This document shows positions 1-6,277 of a stretch of 10,863 nucleotides of DNA, one piece after another. The DNA is taken from NCBI GenBank assembly GCA_013695255.1, contig JACDAV010000081.1, forward strand, positions 1 to 10,863, written 5' to 3'. Within the stretch, counting starts at the first letter, position 1. Each line of letters opens with the position of its first letter. The notes beneath the pieces are model-generated. The model searched no databases. It saw nothing but the letters and a program-made list of their open reading frames with translations, and was not told the origin of the DNA. This DNA comes from Chloroflexota bacterium. Lineage in GTDB: Bacteria > Chloroflexota > Limnocylindria > Limnocylindrales > CSP1-4. A program made the position numbers and the translations under genes.

Positions 1-394
1 CTGCCTGTCGGCGCTCGGCCGCTGCGCGGGTGGTGGCGTTTCGGGCGCGGAAGGTCTCCGTCGTATCGACCCGGCCCGTCACCGGTCGGCTGGGCCGCGG
101 CCGCGGCGGGCCACCTGCCCGGCCCCCTGACGGACGCTCCGCGGACCCGGGGCCGGGTGCCTCGTCGCGTGCCTCGCCCTCGGCGGCTCGGATCCGCACG
201 CCTTCGCGTCGCAGCGACTCGTACGCGTCGTTGATCTCGGCCATCTGGCGCGTGGCGACGCGCGAGGCCGCCGGATCGTCACCGGTCAGGTCCGGATGGT
301 GCTCGCGGGCAAGGCGGCGCCAGGCGGCCTTGATCGCAGGGGCGCTGGCGCCCGGCCGAACGCCGAGGACGTCGTGGGGATCCCGTTTCGGCAC
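1..394 (-). CDS. J-domain (DnaJ-like) protein, C-terminus cut by window edge
   Basis: The gene begins with GTG at 394 and stays open to the left edge, so only the first 131 residues are visible. Residues 5-65 form a J-domain: a DPHDVLGV opening, a basic helix II, the diagnostic HPD tripeptide at residues 33-35, and a helix III ending QMAEINDAYESLR (about 50-62). J-domains stimulate the ATPase of Hsp70 (DnaK) and deliver clients to it. Beyond residue 65 the chain is Gly/Pro/Arg-rich and probably disordered, with no CXXCXGXG zinc repeats seen, so this is a class C-like J-protein and not canonical DnaJ. The GTG start was chosen because the J-domain begins immediately after it and a TACACT hexamer lies 6 nt upstream; there is no Shine-Dalgarno. 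It is divergent from the hydrolase gene. The domain call is firm; client and cellular role are unknown. Confidence 0.87.
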   Translation of the reverse strand, partial: MPKRDPHDVLGVRPGASAPAIKAAWRRLAREHHPDLTGDDPAASRVATRQMAEINDAYESLRREGVRIRAAEGEARDEAPGPGSAERPSGGRAGGPPRPRPSRPVTGRVDTTETFRARNATTRAAAERRQA

Positions 395-400
395 GGCAGC

Positions 401-406
401 AGTGTA
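401..406 (-). promoter_or_regulatory. Candidate -10 box of the J-protein gene (leaderless geometry)
   Basis: Read on the minus strand this is TACACT, matching the sigma-70 TANNNT pattern. Only 6 nt separate it from the GTG at 394, so transcription would begin at or next to the start codon. No clear TTGACA-like -35 is visible. The same GCTACACTG string recurs before the EamA gene at 8861. Confidence 0.5.
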
Positions 407-426
407 GCGAGGCGGTTCACGCGCTC

Positions 427-474
427 GGCGGATCACACGACCGGCGGATCACACGATCGGCGGATCCGCGATCG
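427..474. repeat. Three tandem 16-bp repeats in a divergent promoter region
   Basis: Copies lie at 427-442 (GGCGGATCACACGACC), 443-458 (GGCGGATCACACGATC) and 459-474 (GGCGGATCCGCGATCG). The first two differ at one base; the third shares the first eight bases and then diverges. The third copy holds the palindrome GCGGATCCGC at 460-469, flanked by CGATC at 454-458 and GATCG at 470-474 as a slightly asymmetric inverted repeat. The array lies in the 144-bp gap (395-538) between the divergent J-protein and hydrolase genes, so it could be an operator array for a regulator of either gene. It could also be neutral slippage. Confidence 0.6.
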
Positions 475-525
475 GCACGACTCGCGCGGGGCGGGGCAGC
501 AGCCGCACGCAACGGCCGGCCCCGG

Positions 526-531
526 TACCGT
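526..531 (+). promoter_or_regulatory. Candidate -10 box of the hydrolase gene (leaderless geometry)
   Basis: TACCGT fits TANNNT and ends 7 nt before the ATG at 539. No Shine-Dalgarno lies in the intervening bases, so a leaderless or near-leaderless mRNA is expected. This hexamer also supports the 539 start over the longer upstream reading frame. Confidence 0.45.
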
Positions 532-538
532 TCGCGCC

Positions 539-1690
539 ATGTCGTCCGTCCGCCGCGCCGGCCTTGCTGCCGCGCTTGCCGCCGCCCCGCTCGCCATGGC
601 CTGGCGCTTCGCGCTCGTCTATCGCATCCGCGCCGGCTTCCCGCGGAACGGCGCCCCCCACCTCACCCCGGCGGACTTCGGGCTGCCCTTCGAGGACATC
701 ACCGTTCCATCGCCTGGAACGCAGCTTCCAGGCTGGTTCATCCCGGCCCGCGGTGGCCTTCCCGGGCCGGGCGTGGTCCTGGTCCACGGCTGGGATTCCG
801 CACGCGATCGCACGATTCCGCTGGCGAGCGTGCTCCATGCCGCCGGCTTCCACTGCCTGACGATCGACGTCCGCGGCCAGGGTGCGAACCTGCCCGAAGA
901 GCTCCCGGTCTCCGCGGGCGAGTTCGGGCTCGACGCCGCGGCGGCCTTCGACGCGCTGCTCAAGCGGCCGGAGGTGACGGTCGGGGCGATCTCCGGCCAC
1001 TCGATGGGCGGCATCGGCGCGATCCTTGCCGCAGCCGCGGATCCCCGCGTGGCGGCCCTGGTCGCGACGGCTGCACCGGCCGACCCGTACCGGCTCACCC
1101 GGCAGACCTTCCGCCTGGCCCGCCTGCCGCTGCCCGATCTCATCGCCTATCCGCTGGCCTGGTTCACGACCCGCGTGTTCCTGCGGCCGCGCGGTCACGC
1201 CGTCGAGGAGATCGACGCGTCGCGAGCGATCGCCCGTTACCGGGGGCCGGTGCTCCTCGCGCACGGCGACGCGGACCAGGTGGTGCCGATCGGCCACCGG
1301 GACCGCCTCGAACGGGCCGCCCGCACCGCCCGGCAGACGCGCGGGGACACGGCCGCCGTCGAGTCGCTGGTCATCCCGGGCGGCGGCCATAGCTGGCTGT
1401 ACGAGTTCCCCCTCTACCGCCGAACCGTCGCCCGGTTCCTGGCCGAGGCGCTCGGCGGCCCGCTCGAGCCGGGCACGGCCGGCGACATCGCGGCGGCGGT
1501 TCCGGCCACGCGCATCCCGGACGTCGACGGGCCAATCAGCGCGGTCGCGGCCGAGCCAGGCGGGTTTCGGTCGCTTGCCGGGCTGGCCGGTCGGGGGGCG
1601 GCCGCGCACCAGGGGCTGCCGGACGCCGAGGCGCCCGTGCCGGACGAGCCGTTCAGCCCGTTCGCCGCACCGGCCACCGCAGACGGATAG
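539..1690 (+). CDS. Membrane-anchored alpha/beta hydrolase
   Basis: A 383-residue serine hydrolase of the alpha/beta fold. Visible features in order: a hydrophobic Ala-rich N-terminal helix at about residues 7-28 that could be a membrane anchor or uncleaved signal; an oxyanion-type HGW at 83-85; the nucleophile elbow GHSMG with Ser155; Asp246 in HGDADQVVP; and His284 in GGGHSW. The catalytic triad is therefore complete. Such proteins hydrolyse esters, amides or peptides; substrate cannot be read from the sequence. After about residue 305 a roughly 75-residue Ala/Pro-rich tail follows that is not part of the usual fold. The ATG at 539 was chosen because the frame upstream (open back to 296) overlaps the antisense J-protein and the repeat array and encodes no domain. 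The gene stands alone and converges on the permease gene 14 bp downstream. Confidence 0.88.
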   Translation: MSSVRRAGLAAALAAAPLAMAWRFALVYRIRAGFPRNGAPHLTPADFGLPFEDITVPSPGTQLPGWFIPARGGLPGPGVVLVHGWDSARDRTIPLASVLHAAGFHCLTIDVRGQGANLPEELPVSAGEFGLDAAAAFDALLKRPEVTVGAISGHSMGGIGAILAAAADPRVAALVATAAPADPYRLTRQTFRLARLPLPDLIAYPLAWFTTRVFLRPRGHAVEEIDASRAIARYRGPVLLAHGDADQVVPIGHRDRLERAARTARQTRGDTAAVESLVIPGGGHSWLYEFPLYRRTVARFLAEALGGPLEPGTAGDIAAAVPATRIPDVDGPISAVAAEPGGFRSLAGLAGRGAAAHQGLPDAEAPVPDEPFSPFAAPATADG

Positions 1691-1704
1691 CGGCCGGCCG
1701 CACG

Positions 1705-2802
1705 CTACTGCCAGCGGAAGAAGCGCGCCGCGATCCCGAAGCAGACGACCAGGAATCCCGCCAGGACCGCGAAGCAGACCCACAGCGGGGCGAACGGGGT
1801 GCCGTCGACCATCACCTGGCGGAGCGCGTCGGACAGGTAGGTCAGGGGCAGAACCCGCGCGATCGTCTGCAGGAAGTCGGGCATCCCGTCGATCGGGAAG
1901 AACGTGCCGGACAGGAACATCAGGGGAAATTGCACCACGCTGGTCATCCCGTTGGCGGACTCCTCGGTCGTGGCGAACGAGGCGATGACGTAGCCGAGGG
2001 CGATGAATGACAGCGCGCCCAGGACCACCAGCGCGCCGAGCAGTGCGAAGTTGCCGGCCAGCTCCACCCCGAACAGCGCGGAGCCCACGCCGATGATGAT
2101 CACCGCCTGGGCGATCGCGATGAGGAGGCGCATGAGCACGTTGCTGCCGACCAGCTGCCAGCGCCGCAGCGGCGTCGCGTTGAGCCGCTTGAGGATCTGC
2201 TTCTCGCGGTCGGCGACGAGCGGAACGGCGCTGAAGACGCCGAGCTGCATGAGGGCCATGCCGAGGATGCTCGGCACGATGTAGCTGATGAAGTTGAGAT
2301 CCCGGGTCTGGATCGTGCGCGGCTCCGGGACGACCGCCGGCCCGCGACCGGCGATCTCGAGGTTGACCCGCCCGAGGACCGAACCGACGATCTGGAAGGT
2401 CGCCCCCGACGCGGCCGACTGGCTGGCGTCCGTATAGACCACGAGCGAGGCAGGCGCGGTCCTCGGCCCGGCCGTGGCCGCGACCTGGGCGCCGTACCCA
2501 GCCGGGACGACGATCACGGCGTCGAGGTCGCCGGCCCGCATCCTGGCCAACGCGTCCACCTCCGTCGCGTCGACCAGCTCGACGTTCGATTCGCGGGCGA
2601 AGGCCCCGCGGAGCTGGGCCGACTGGCTCGACGCGTCGCCGTCGACCCAGCCGATCGTCCGTTCCCCCGCGCCGCCGCCCGAGAAGATCGACCCGAACAG
2701 GACGACGAAGATGAGCGGGAAAGCCAGCGTCCAGAAGACGGTCGGCCGGTCGCGGACGAAGCTGCGGACGTTGGCCACGGTCAGCTGGATCAGGGCGTGC
2801 AC
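1705..2802 (-). CDS. ABC-2 type transporter permease
   Basis: A 365-residue integral membrane subunit of an ABC-2 exporter. The layout is one N-terminal transmembrane helix at about 22-42, a soluble extracytoplasmic domain at about 43-165, and then a cluster of helices at about 170-192, 222-246, 252-276, 285-303 and 340-360. The LPLTYLSDALRQV segment (318-330) is typical of the ABC2 membrane family used for drug, antibiotic or lipid export. It would pair with the ATPase gene immediately upstream, stopping 15 bp before this GTG start. A GGAG at 2809-2812 (minus strand) lies 6 nt before the GTG, so this gene is translated from its own Shine-Dalgarno within the operon. The transported compound is unknown. 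Confidence 0.9.
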   Translation of the reverse strand: MHALIQLTVANVRSFVRDRPTVFWTLAFPLIFVVLFGSIFSGGGAGERTIGWVDGDASSQSAQLRGAFARESNVELVDATEVDALARMRAGDLDAVIVVPAGYGAQVAATAGPRTAPASLVVYTDASQSAASGATFQIVGSVLGRVNLEIAGRGPAVVPEPRTIQTRDLNFISYIVPSILGMALMQLGVFSAVPLVADREKQILKRLNATPLRRWQLVGSNVLMRLLIAIAQAVIIIGVGSALFGVELAGNFALLGALVVLGALSFIALGYVIASFATTEESANGMTSVVQFPLMFLSGTFFPIDGMPDFLQTIARVLPLTYLSDALRQVMVDGTPFAPLWVCFAVLAGFLVVCFGIAARFFRWQ

Positions 2803-2808
2803 CGGTCG

Positions 2809-2812
2809 CTCC
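2809..2812 (-). promoter_or_regulatory. Ribosome binding site of the permease gene
   Basis: GGAG on the minus strand, 6 nt before the GTG start at 2802 and just past the ATPase stop codon. It fixes the GTG as start and is one of only two clear Shine-Dalgarno sites in the window; this gene lies inside an operon, where leaderless initiation is not available. Confidence 0.6.
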
Positions 2813-2817
2813 GACGG

Positions 2818-3756
2818 CTAGTCGCGCAGCGCGCGGCCGGTGAGATCGAGGAAGACGTCCTCGAGCGTCGCGCGCCGGACGGCCAGGTCCTGTGGCTCCT
2901 CGCCGAGCGCCTCCGCCGCCGTCAGGACCGCCCCGATCGTGGCCGGCACGTCCCGTGTGTAGAGCAGGACCCGGCGGTCCTCGCCCCTGACCGAGGTGAC
3001 GCCGGGAAAGGCCGCCATCCGCTTCTCGTCGAGCTCCGCGATCCGCTCGAAGCGCACCGCGCGCTCGTGGAACCGGCTGTCGATGAGCTGGGTGACCGTT
3101 CCCGACTCGAGGATGCGGCCGTGGTCCATGATCGCCAGCCGGTCGCAGAGGACCTCCGCCTCCTCCATGTAGTGGGTCGTCAGCACGATCGTCCGGCCCT
3201 CGGCCTTGAGGGCGAGCACGAGGTCCCACAGCGATCGCCGGGCTGCCGGGTCCATCCCGGTCGTCGGCTCGTCGAGGAAGATCAGCTCCGGGTCGTTGAC
3301 CAGCGAGAGCGCCACCGCCAGCCGCTGGCGCTGGCCGCCGGACAGCTGGCGCGTCTGGGTGGCGCTCTTCTCGCCGAGGTCGAGAAGGCCGATCAGCTCG
3401 CCCGTCGCCCGGCCGCGCCCGTAGAAGCTGCGGAAGAGATCGATCACCTCGGTCACCGTCAACTTCGGGTAAAGCGCCGCCGTCTGGAGCGCGACCCCGA
3501 TCCGAGCCTTGAGCGCGTCCGGATGGCGGGCGACGTCGATGCCGAGGACGGTCGCCTCGCCCGAGTCCTGGCGCCGCAACCCCTCGAGGATCTCCACGGT
3601 CGTCGTCTTGCCGGCCCCGTTCGGCCCGAGCAGCCCGAACCCCTCACCGCGACGGACCTCGAAGCTCACCCCGTCGACGGCGCGCGTCGCGCCATAGGCC
3701 TTGCGCAGGTCGGAGACCCGGATGACCGGTTCGGCGGCGACGGATGCGGTGGTCAT
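2818..3756 (-). CDS. ABC transporter ATP-binding protein (DrrA/CcmA-like exporter type)
   Basis: A 312-residue cytoplasmic ATPase that powers the downstream permease. All nucleotide-binding motifs are intact: Walker A GPNGAGKTT at 44-52, Q-loop Gln91, signature LSGGQ at 138-142, Walker B LIFLDE at 158-163 and the switch His195 in TTHYMEEAE. The C-terminal extension of about 85 residues, ending with the LEDVFLDLTGRALRD motif, is characteristic of ABC-2 drug/antibiotic exporter ATPases such as DrrA. The start is an ATG at 3756. A CACGAT hexamer (3763-3768, minus strand) sits 6 nt upstream and keeps only the A2 and T6 positions of a -10 element, so an internal promoter is possible. The gene follows the GNAT stop by 54 bp, close enough for co-transcription. 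The substrate is not determinable. Confidence 0.94.
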   Translation of the reverse strand: MTTASVAAEPVIRVSDLRKAYGATRAVDGVSFEVRRGEGFGLLGPNGAGKTTTVEILEGLRRQDSGEATVLGIDVARHPDALKARIGVALQTAALYPKLTVTEVIDLFRSFYGRGRATGELIGLLDLGEKSATQTRQLSGGQRQRLAVALSLVNDPELIFLDEPTTGMDPAARRSLWDLVLALKAEGRTIVLTTHYMEEAEVLCDRLAIMDHGRILESGTVTQLIDSRFHERAVRFERIAELDEKRMAAFPGVTSVRGEDRRVLLYTRDVPATIGAVLTAAEALGEEPQDLAVRRATLEDVFLDLTGRALRD

Positions 3757-3810
3757 GCGTCGATCGTGACGGAAGCTGGCCGGCCTGTCATCGTCCTGCG
3801 CCGAGCCCGG

Positions 3811-4251
3811 TCAGACCCGCTTGCGCAGATAGCTCGTGACGGTGCCGTCGTAGCCGAGCGCCTCGTAGAGGTGCCTGGCCTCCGGGCGGTGATGACCAGC
3901 CGTCACCTCGATGAAGGCCGCCCCCACCTCGCGCGCGGCCCGCTCCGCCTCCTCCATCAGCTGATGGCCCACGCCCCGCTCGCGAACGCCGGGATCGACG
4001 ACGAGGGCGAGGATCCGGACGATCCGGTCGTCGTGCTCGAACCGAGGCAGGGCATGAAAGGCCATGAAGCCGACCACGTCGCCGCTCGCGTCGGCGACGA
4101 CCACCCGGGAGAACGGCGAGCTGAACCGTTCCAGGCGGGCGAGGATGTCGCTCGGCCCGGCCGGATAGCCCTCGTCCGTGAACAGGGCGGCGATGCGCTC
4201 GGCATCGCGGGCGGTGGCTGGGCGGAGCTGGACGCTTCCCGGCTCGGTCAC
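3811..4251 (-). CDS. GNAT family N-acetyltransferase, single domain
   Basis: A 146-residue protein of normal single-domain GNAT length. It transfers an acetyl group from acetyl-CoA to an amine. The acetyl-CoA pyrophosphate-binding motif A is visible as VVDPGVRERGVG at about 84-95 (Arg90-x-x-Gly93-x-Gly95), followed by motif B with HRPEARHLYEALGY at 121-134, the usual C-terminal GNAT hallmark. The GTG start at 4251 overlaps the TGA of the preceding VOC-like gene as GTGA, indicating translational coupling. A TACCAT hexamer (4258-4263 on the minus strand) 6 nt before the GTG could also give an internal leaderless transcript. The acceptor substrate is unknown. Its position in front of the ABC exporter genes allows, but does not prove, a resistance or detoxification role. 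Confidence 0.88.
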   Translation of the reverse strand: MTEPGSVQLRPATARDAERIAALFTDEGYPAGPSDILARLERFSSPFSRVVVADASGDVVGFMAFHALPRFEHDDRIVRILALVVDPGVRERGVGHQLMEEAERAAREVGAAFIEVTAGHHRPEARHLYEALGYDGTVTSYLRKRV

Positions 4252-4793
4252 CCGATGATGGTACCGGGTGGCGGCCCCTCGGCCGGGGCGACGAGGAGGA
4301 CGTGCGGGCCCCAGCGCGGCCCGCCGAGCACCAGACGCTGCCGACCGACCGGGCCCGCACCCTCGGCCGTGAGGCTCAGTCCGGCGCGATGCGCGGCGGG
4401 CAGGGCGGTCGCCGCGACGCGCAGGTAGATGGCGAGCACGCCCTCGCCGAAGCGGGCGAGTGCCGCCGCCAGTCGGCCCTCGGTGGATGGTTCGAGGAGC
4501 AGGACCTCGCCCCCGCGGCCACTCGTCAGCAGCCGGCAGCTCGCGCCGAGCAGCTCATCCGGCGGGACGGGTCGGTCCCTGGCGGTGCCCTGGAGCGCCA
4601 GGCGCTCGACCAGCTCCTCCTCTGCCCGCTCGAGATCGACCGTCGCCCACCCGATCGCGAGCGAACGGGGTCGAACCACGGCGATCACATCGGCCAGCCG
4701 TTTCGCGAACGCGTCGTCCGCCGATGGCCCGATGCCGGACAGACCGGCCTCCGCGAGCAGCGATGCGACGGCGTCCCGGTGGCCGCCCGTCAC
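4248..4793 (-). CDS. Degenerate VOC-fold (glyoxalase/epimerase-like) protein
   Basis: A 181-residue protein starting at a GTG that overlaps the preceding GNAT stop as GTGA; its own TGA overlaps the next GNAT start the same way. Residues 45-62 resemble the first strand and helix of a vicinal-oxygen-chelate module. Residues 97-126 (VLLLEPSTEGRLAAALARFGEGVLAIYL and onward) match the pattern seen in methylmalonyl-CoA epimerase-like VOC proteins, where it normally reads LLEP...FL...GEGLHHIAF. The metal-ligand histidines of that pattern are replaced (Ala-Ile-Gly at about 47-49; Leu-Ala at 120-121), so metal-dependent catalysis is doubtful. It may be a binding or structural partner of the flanking acetyltransferases. 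The longer upstream reading frame in this phase is antisense or overlapping noise. Fold assignment is by eye and moderate. Confidence 0.62.
   Translation of the reverse strand: MTGGHRDAVASLLAEAGLSGIGPSADDAFAKRLADVIAVVRPRSLAIGWATVDLERAEEELVERLALQGTARDRPVPPDELLGASCRLLTSGRGGEVLLLEPSTEGRLAAALARFGEGVLAIYLRVAATALPAAHRAGLSLTAEGAGPVGRQRLVLGGPRWGPHVLLVAPAEGPPPGTIIG
4258..4263 (-). promoter_or_regulatory. Candidate internal -10 box before the second GNAT gene
   Basis: TACCAT on the minus strand, 6 nt before the GTG at 4251. It lies inside the end of the VOC-like coding region, so it may be coincidental with codon choice (the VOC C-terminus reads GTIIG here). It fits the same spacing as the other candidate leaderless starts. 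Confidence 0.3.
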
Positions 4794-5626
4794 CGAAGCA
4801 GCAGGTCCGGCGCAGGATCGCCGATCGGCTCGAAGCCCACATCGCGGTAGAGCCGCAGTGCTGGCTCGTTGTCGGCGTGGACGCCGAGGTACGTCCACCG
4901 GCTGCCCTCGGCCATCGCGTCCCCGGCGACGACCGCCGTCGCGAGACGACCCAGACCGCGGCCCCGGAACGACGGTCGAGTTCCGATCGACGACAGGAAG
5001 CTGGCACCGTCGAACGTGGTTCGCCTCGCGACGGCCGCCGGCTCTCCAGCGACGCGCACCAGGCAGAGATGCATCTCGTCGTGCTCCGCCACGGACAGGA
5101 TCTCCAGCTCCAGCGATGCCTGCCGGCCCGCGGCGACGTCGAACGCCTCGGCGAGCACCCGCGAAGCGTCCGAAGCCGACTGCCGGTCCCTCCGTCCGGT
5201 CAGTCCGTGGAGGCGCTCCACAGTGACGGCCGCGTCGCGCCGCGCGGCGAGCGATGCCTCCAGCCGGCCGGGGTCGGCGAGCAGCATGAGGTAGCCGGCG
5301 CCCACGTCCTGCCACCCCTCGGCGGCGAGGCGACCGACGAGGTCGACCGGCTCGTTGAGCGCCGGCCGGGGCCACAGGTGCGGGATCCGATCGAGCGTCG
5401 CGAAGAGCGCGATGGTCTCGGTAAGCCGGCGATCGAAGGCGCGGCGGTCGTCCGGCCAGCGGACCGCCCCGACCCGGTTCCAGAACGGCTCGCGGTCGAG
5501 TGGGTCGAGCAGCAGGAACGCGTCACCCAGCTCGCGAATCTGGCGGCCGGGCAGCGCATGGGCCCGTGCCTCGTGCCGTTCCAGGAACACGAGCGCGTCA
5601 CGGTCCAGGTTGCCGGGCAACGGCAT
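4790..5626 (-). CDS. Two-domain GNAT family N-acetyltransferase
   Basis: A 278-residue protein, about twice single-GNAT length. The C-terminal half (about 135-278) is a recognisable GNAT domain: SIGTRPSFRGRGLGRLA at 213-229 is motif A with RGRGLG at 221-226, and LGVHADNEPALRLYRDVGF at 247-265 is motif B. The N-terminal half (about 1-130) has predicted alpha/beta content but no motif A, consistent with the inactive GNAT-like half of tandem GNAT proteins. Function would be acetyl-CoA-dependent N-acylation of an unidentified substrate. The ATG at 5626 was preferred to in-frame starts further upstream because a TATCGT box ends 6 nt before it and the upstream residues are Arg-rich and unstructured. 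It is the first gene of the minus-strand run and overlaps the VOC-like gene by GTGA. Confidence 0.85.
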   Translation of the reverse strand: MPLPGNLDRDALVFLERHEARAHALPGRQIRELGDAFLLLDPLDREPFWNRVGAVRWPDDRRAFDRRLTETIALFATLDRIPHLWPRPALNEPVDLVGRLAAEGWQDVGAGYLMLLADPGRLEASLAARRDAAVTVERLHGLTGRRDRQSASDASRVLAEAFDVAAGRQASLELEILSVAEHDEMHLCLVRVAGEPAAVARRTTFDGASFLSSIGTRPSFRGRGLGRLATAVVAGDAMAEGSRWTYLGVHADNEPALRLYRDVGFEPIGDPAPDLLLR

Positions 5627-5632
5627 CGGCCA

Positions 5633-5638
5633 ACGATA
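5633..5638 (-). promoter_or_regulatory. Candidate -10 box of the GNAT-VOC-GNAT operon (leaderless geometry)
   Basis: TATCGT on the minus strand, 6 nt before the ATG at 5626, with no Shine-Dalgarno between. It would drive the minus-strand operon and possibly read through into the ABC genes. It lies in the 135-bp divergent gap shared with the cupredoxin gene (5627-5761), which shows no other clear element apart from the cupredoxin ribosome binding site. Confidence 0.48.
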
Positions 5639-5751
5639 GCGACGCTGACGCCGTGCCCGCGCGCGAAGAGAACCGGGCGGCCATCCGGAACGTAGGACTG
5701 TCTGAACCCTCGTCCGGCCGGGATGCTGCCGTGCGCCATCAGGAATCACCC

Positions 5752-5757
5752 AGGAGG
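5752..5757 (+). promoter_or_regulatory. Strong Shine-Dalgarno of the cupredoxin gene
   Basis: AGGAGG, extending to AGGAGGAG, directly before the ATG at 5762. It selects this ATG over the in-frame ATG at 5723, and the lipoprotein signal peptide begins exactly at 5762. It shows the organism does use anti-SD pairing for some genes, in contrast to the SD-less starts elsewhere in the window. Confidence 0.85.
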
Positions 5758-5761
5758 AGCC

Positions 5762-6232
5762 ATGCCCCGGATCATCCTTGCGGCCACCGCGCTGATCGCC
5801 ATCTTCGCCCTGGCCGCATGCTCGCCAGGCGCCTCCGCCCGACCGTCCAGCGCCGCGTCACAGGCGGCGTCGCCCTCGGCGGCCGCTTCGGCCGCCTCAC
5901 CGGCCGCATCTGCGTCGCCGGACTCGTCGCCGTCCGCCGCCGGCTCGGCTTCGGCAGCCTGCGCGCCGTCGACGGACGACGCGACGGTCGACGCCACGAT
6001 CGCCGACTTCGCCTTCGACCCGGAGCCGCTCCAGGCCAAGGTCGGGGACACCGTGGGCTGGACCAACGAGGATGCCGCGCCCCATACCGCGACGCTCGAC
6101 GAGGGCGACTGCGGGACCGAGAGCCTTGCGCAGGGCGCGACAGGCGCCCTGACGTTCGGGGCAGCAGGCACGTACGCGTATCACTGCGAGATCCACCCGA
6201 ACATGAAGGGCACGGTCGAGGTCACCGAGTAG
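5762..6232 (+). CDS. Cupredoxin (plastocyanin-like) lipoprotein
   Basis: A 156-residue secreted blue-copper protein. Residues 1-20 form a lipoprotein signal peptide with lipobox LAAC, so Cys20 would be lipidated and the protein tethered to the outer face of the membrane. Residues 21-67 are a low-complexity Ala/Ser/Pro spacer. Residues 75-156 form the cupredoxin domain with all four type 1 copper ligands apparent: His108 (PHTAT), Cys142, His145 (YHCEIHP) and Met148. Cys67 and Cys117 might form a disulphide. Such proteins carry single electrons between respiratory or oxidase partners, but no partner gene lies nearby, so copper storage or binding is an alternative. It is a single-gene unit, divergent from the GNAT operon and ending in a shared hairpin. 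Confidence 0.93.
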   Translation: MPRIILAATALIAIFALAACSPGASARPSSAASQAASPSAAASAASPAASASPDSSPSAAGSASAACAPSTDDATVDATIADFAFDPEPLQAKVGDTVGWTNEDAAPHTATLDEGDCGTESLAQGATGALTFGAAGTYAYHCEIHPNMKGTVEVTE

Positions 6233-6251
6233 CGCAGGGACCACACGCGCT

Positions 6252-6276
6252 GGCCGGACCCTCCCGCGGTCCGGCC
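6252..6276. terminator. Bidirectional hairpin between convergent genes
   Basis: GGCCGGACC (6252-6260) and GGTCCGGCC (6268-6276) form a perfect 9-bp stem with a 7-nt loop. It fills most of the 45-bp gap between the cupredoxin stop at 6232 and the methyltransferase stop at 6278. No U-tract follows on either strand, so it is not a classical intrinsic terminator. Position and perfect symmetry suggest a bidirectional stop or RNA 3'-end stabiliser in a high-GC genome. Confidence 0.6.
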
Positions 6277-6277
6277 C

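Noticed and set aside
296..538. Longer hydrolase start at 296
   Set aside because: It would overlap the antisense J-domain gene and translate the tandem repeat. The added residues have no domain, while 539 has a -10-like box at leaderless spacing.
1670..1697. CCGGCC/GGCCGG pairing and the palindrome CGGCCGGCCG between the convergent hydrolase and permease genes as a terminator
   Set aside because: The stem is only 6 bp with a 16-nt loop inside coding sequence, and the palindrome has no loop. Such GC palindromes are common at this composition.
449..3229. A 926-residue open frame on the minus strand spanning the hydrolase, permease and part of the ATPase genes
   Set aside because: Its translation is Arg/Gly/Pro/Asp-rich with no domain, and it overlaps three genes with clear motifs. 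Long stop-free antisense or shifted frames are expected in about 70% GC coding DNA.
2797..4428. A 543-residue plus-strand frame antisense to the ABC ATPase and second GNAT
   Set aside because: No recognisable domain; the opposite strand carries intact Walker, signature and GNAT motifs, so this is a shadow frame.
4794..5375. Upstream extension of the VOC-like frame to a start at 5375
   Set aside because: The extension lies in another phase over the two-domain GNAT gene and reads as Arg-rich noise. The GTG at 4793, overlapping the GNAT stop as GTGA, is the natural start.
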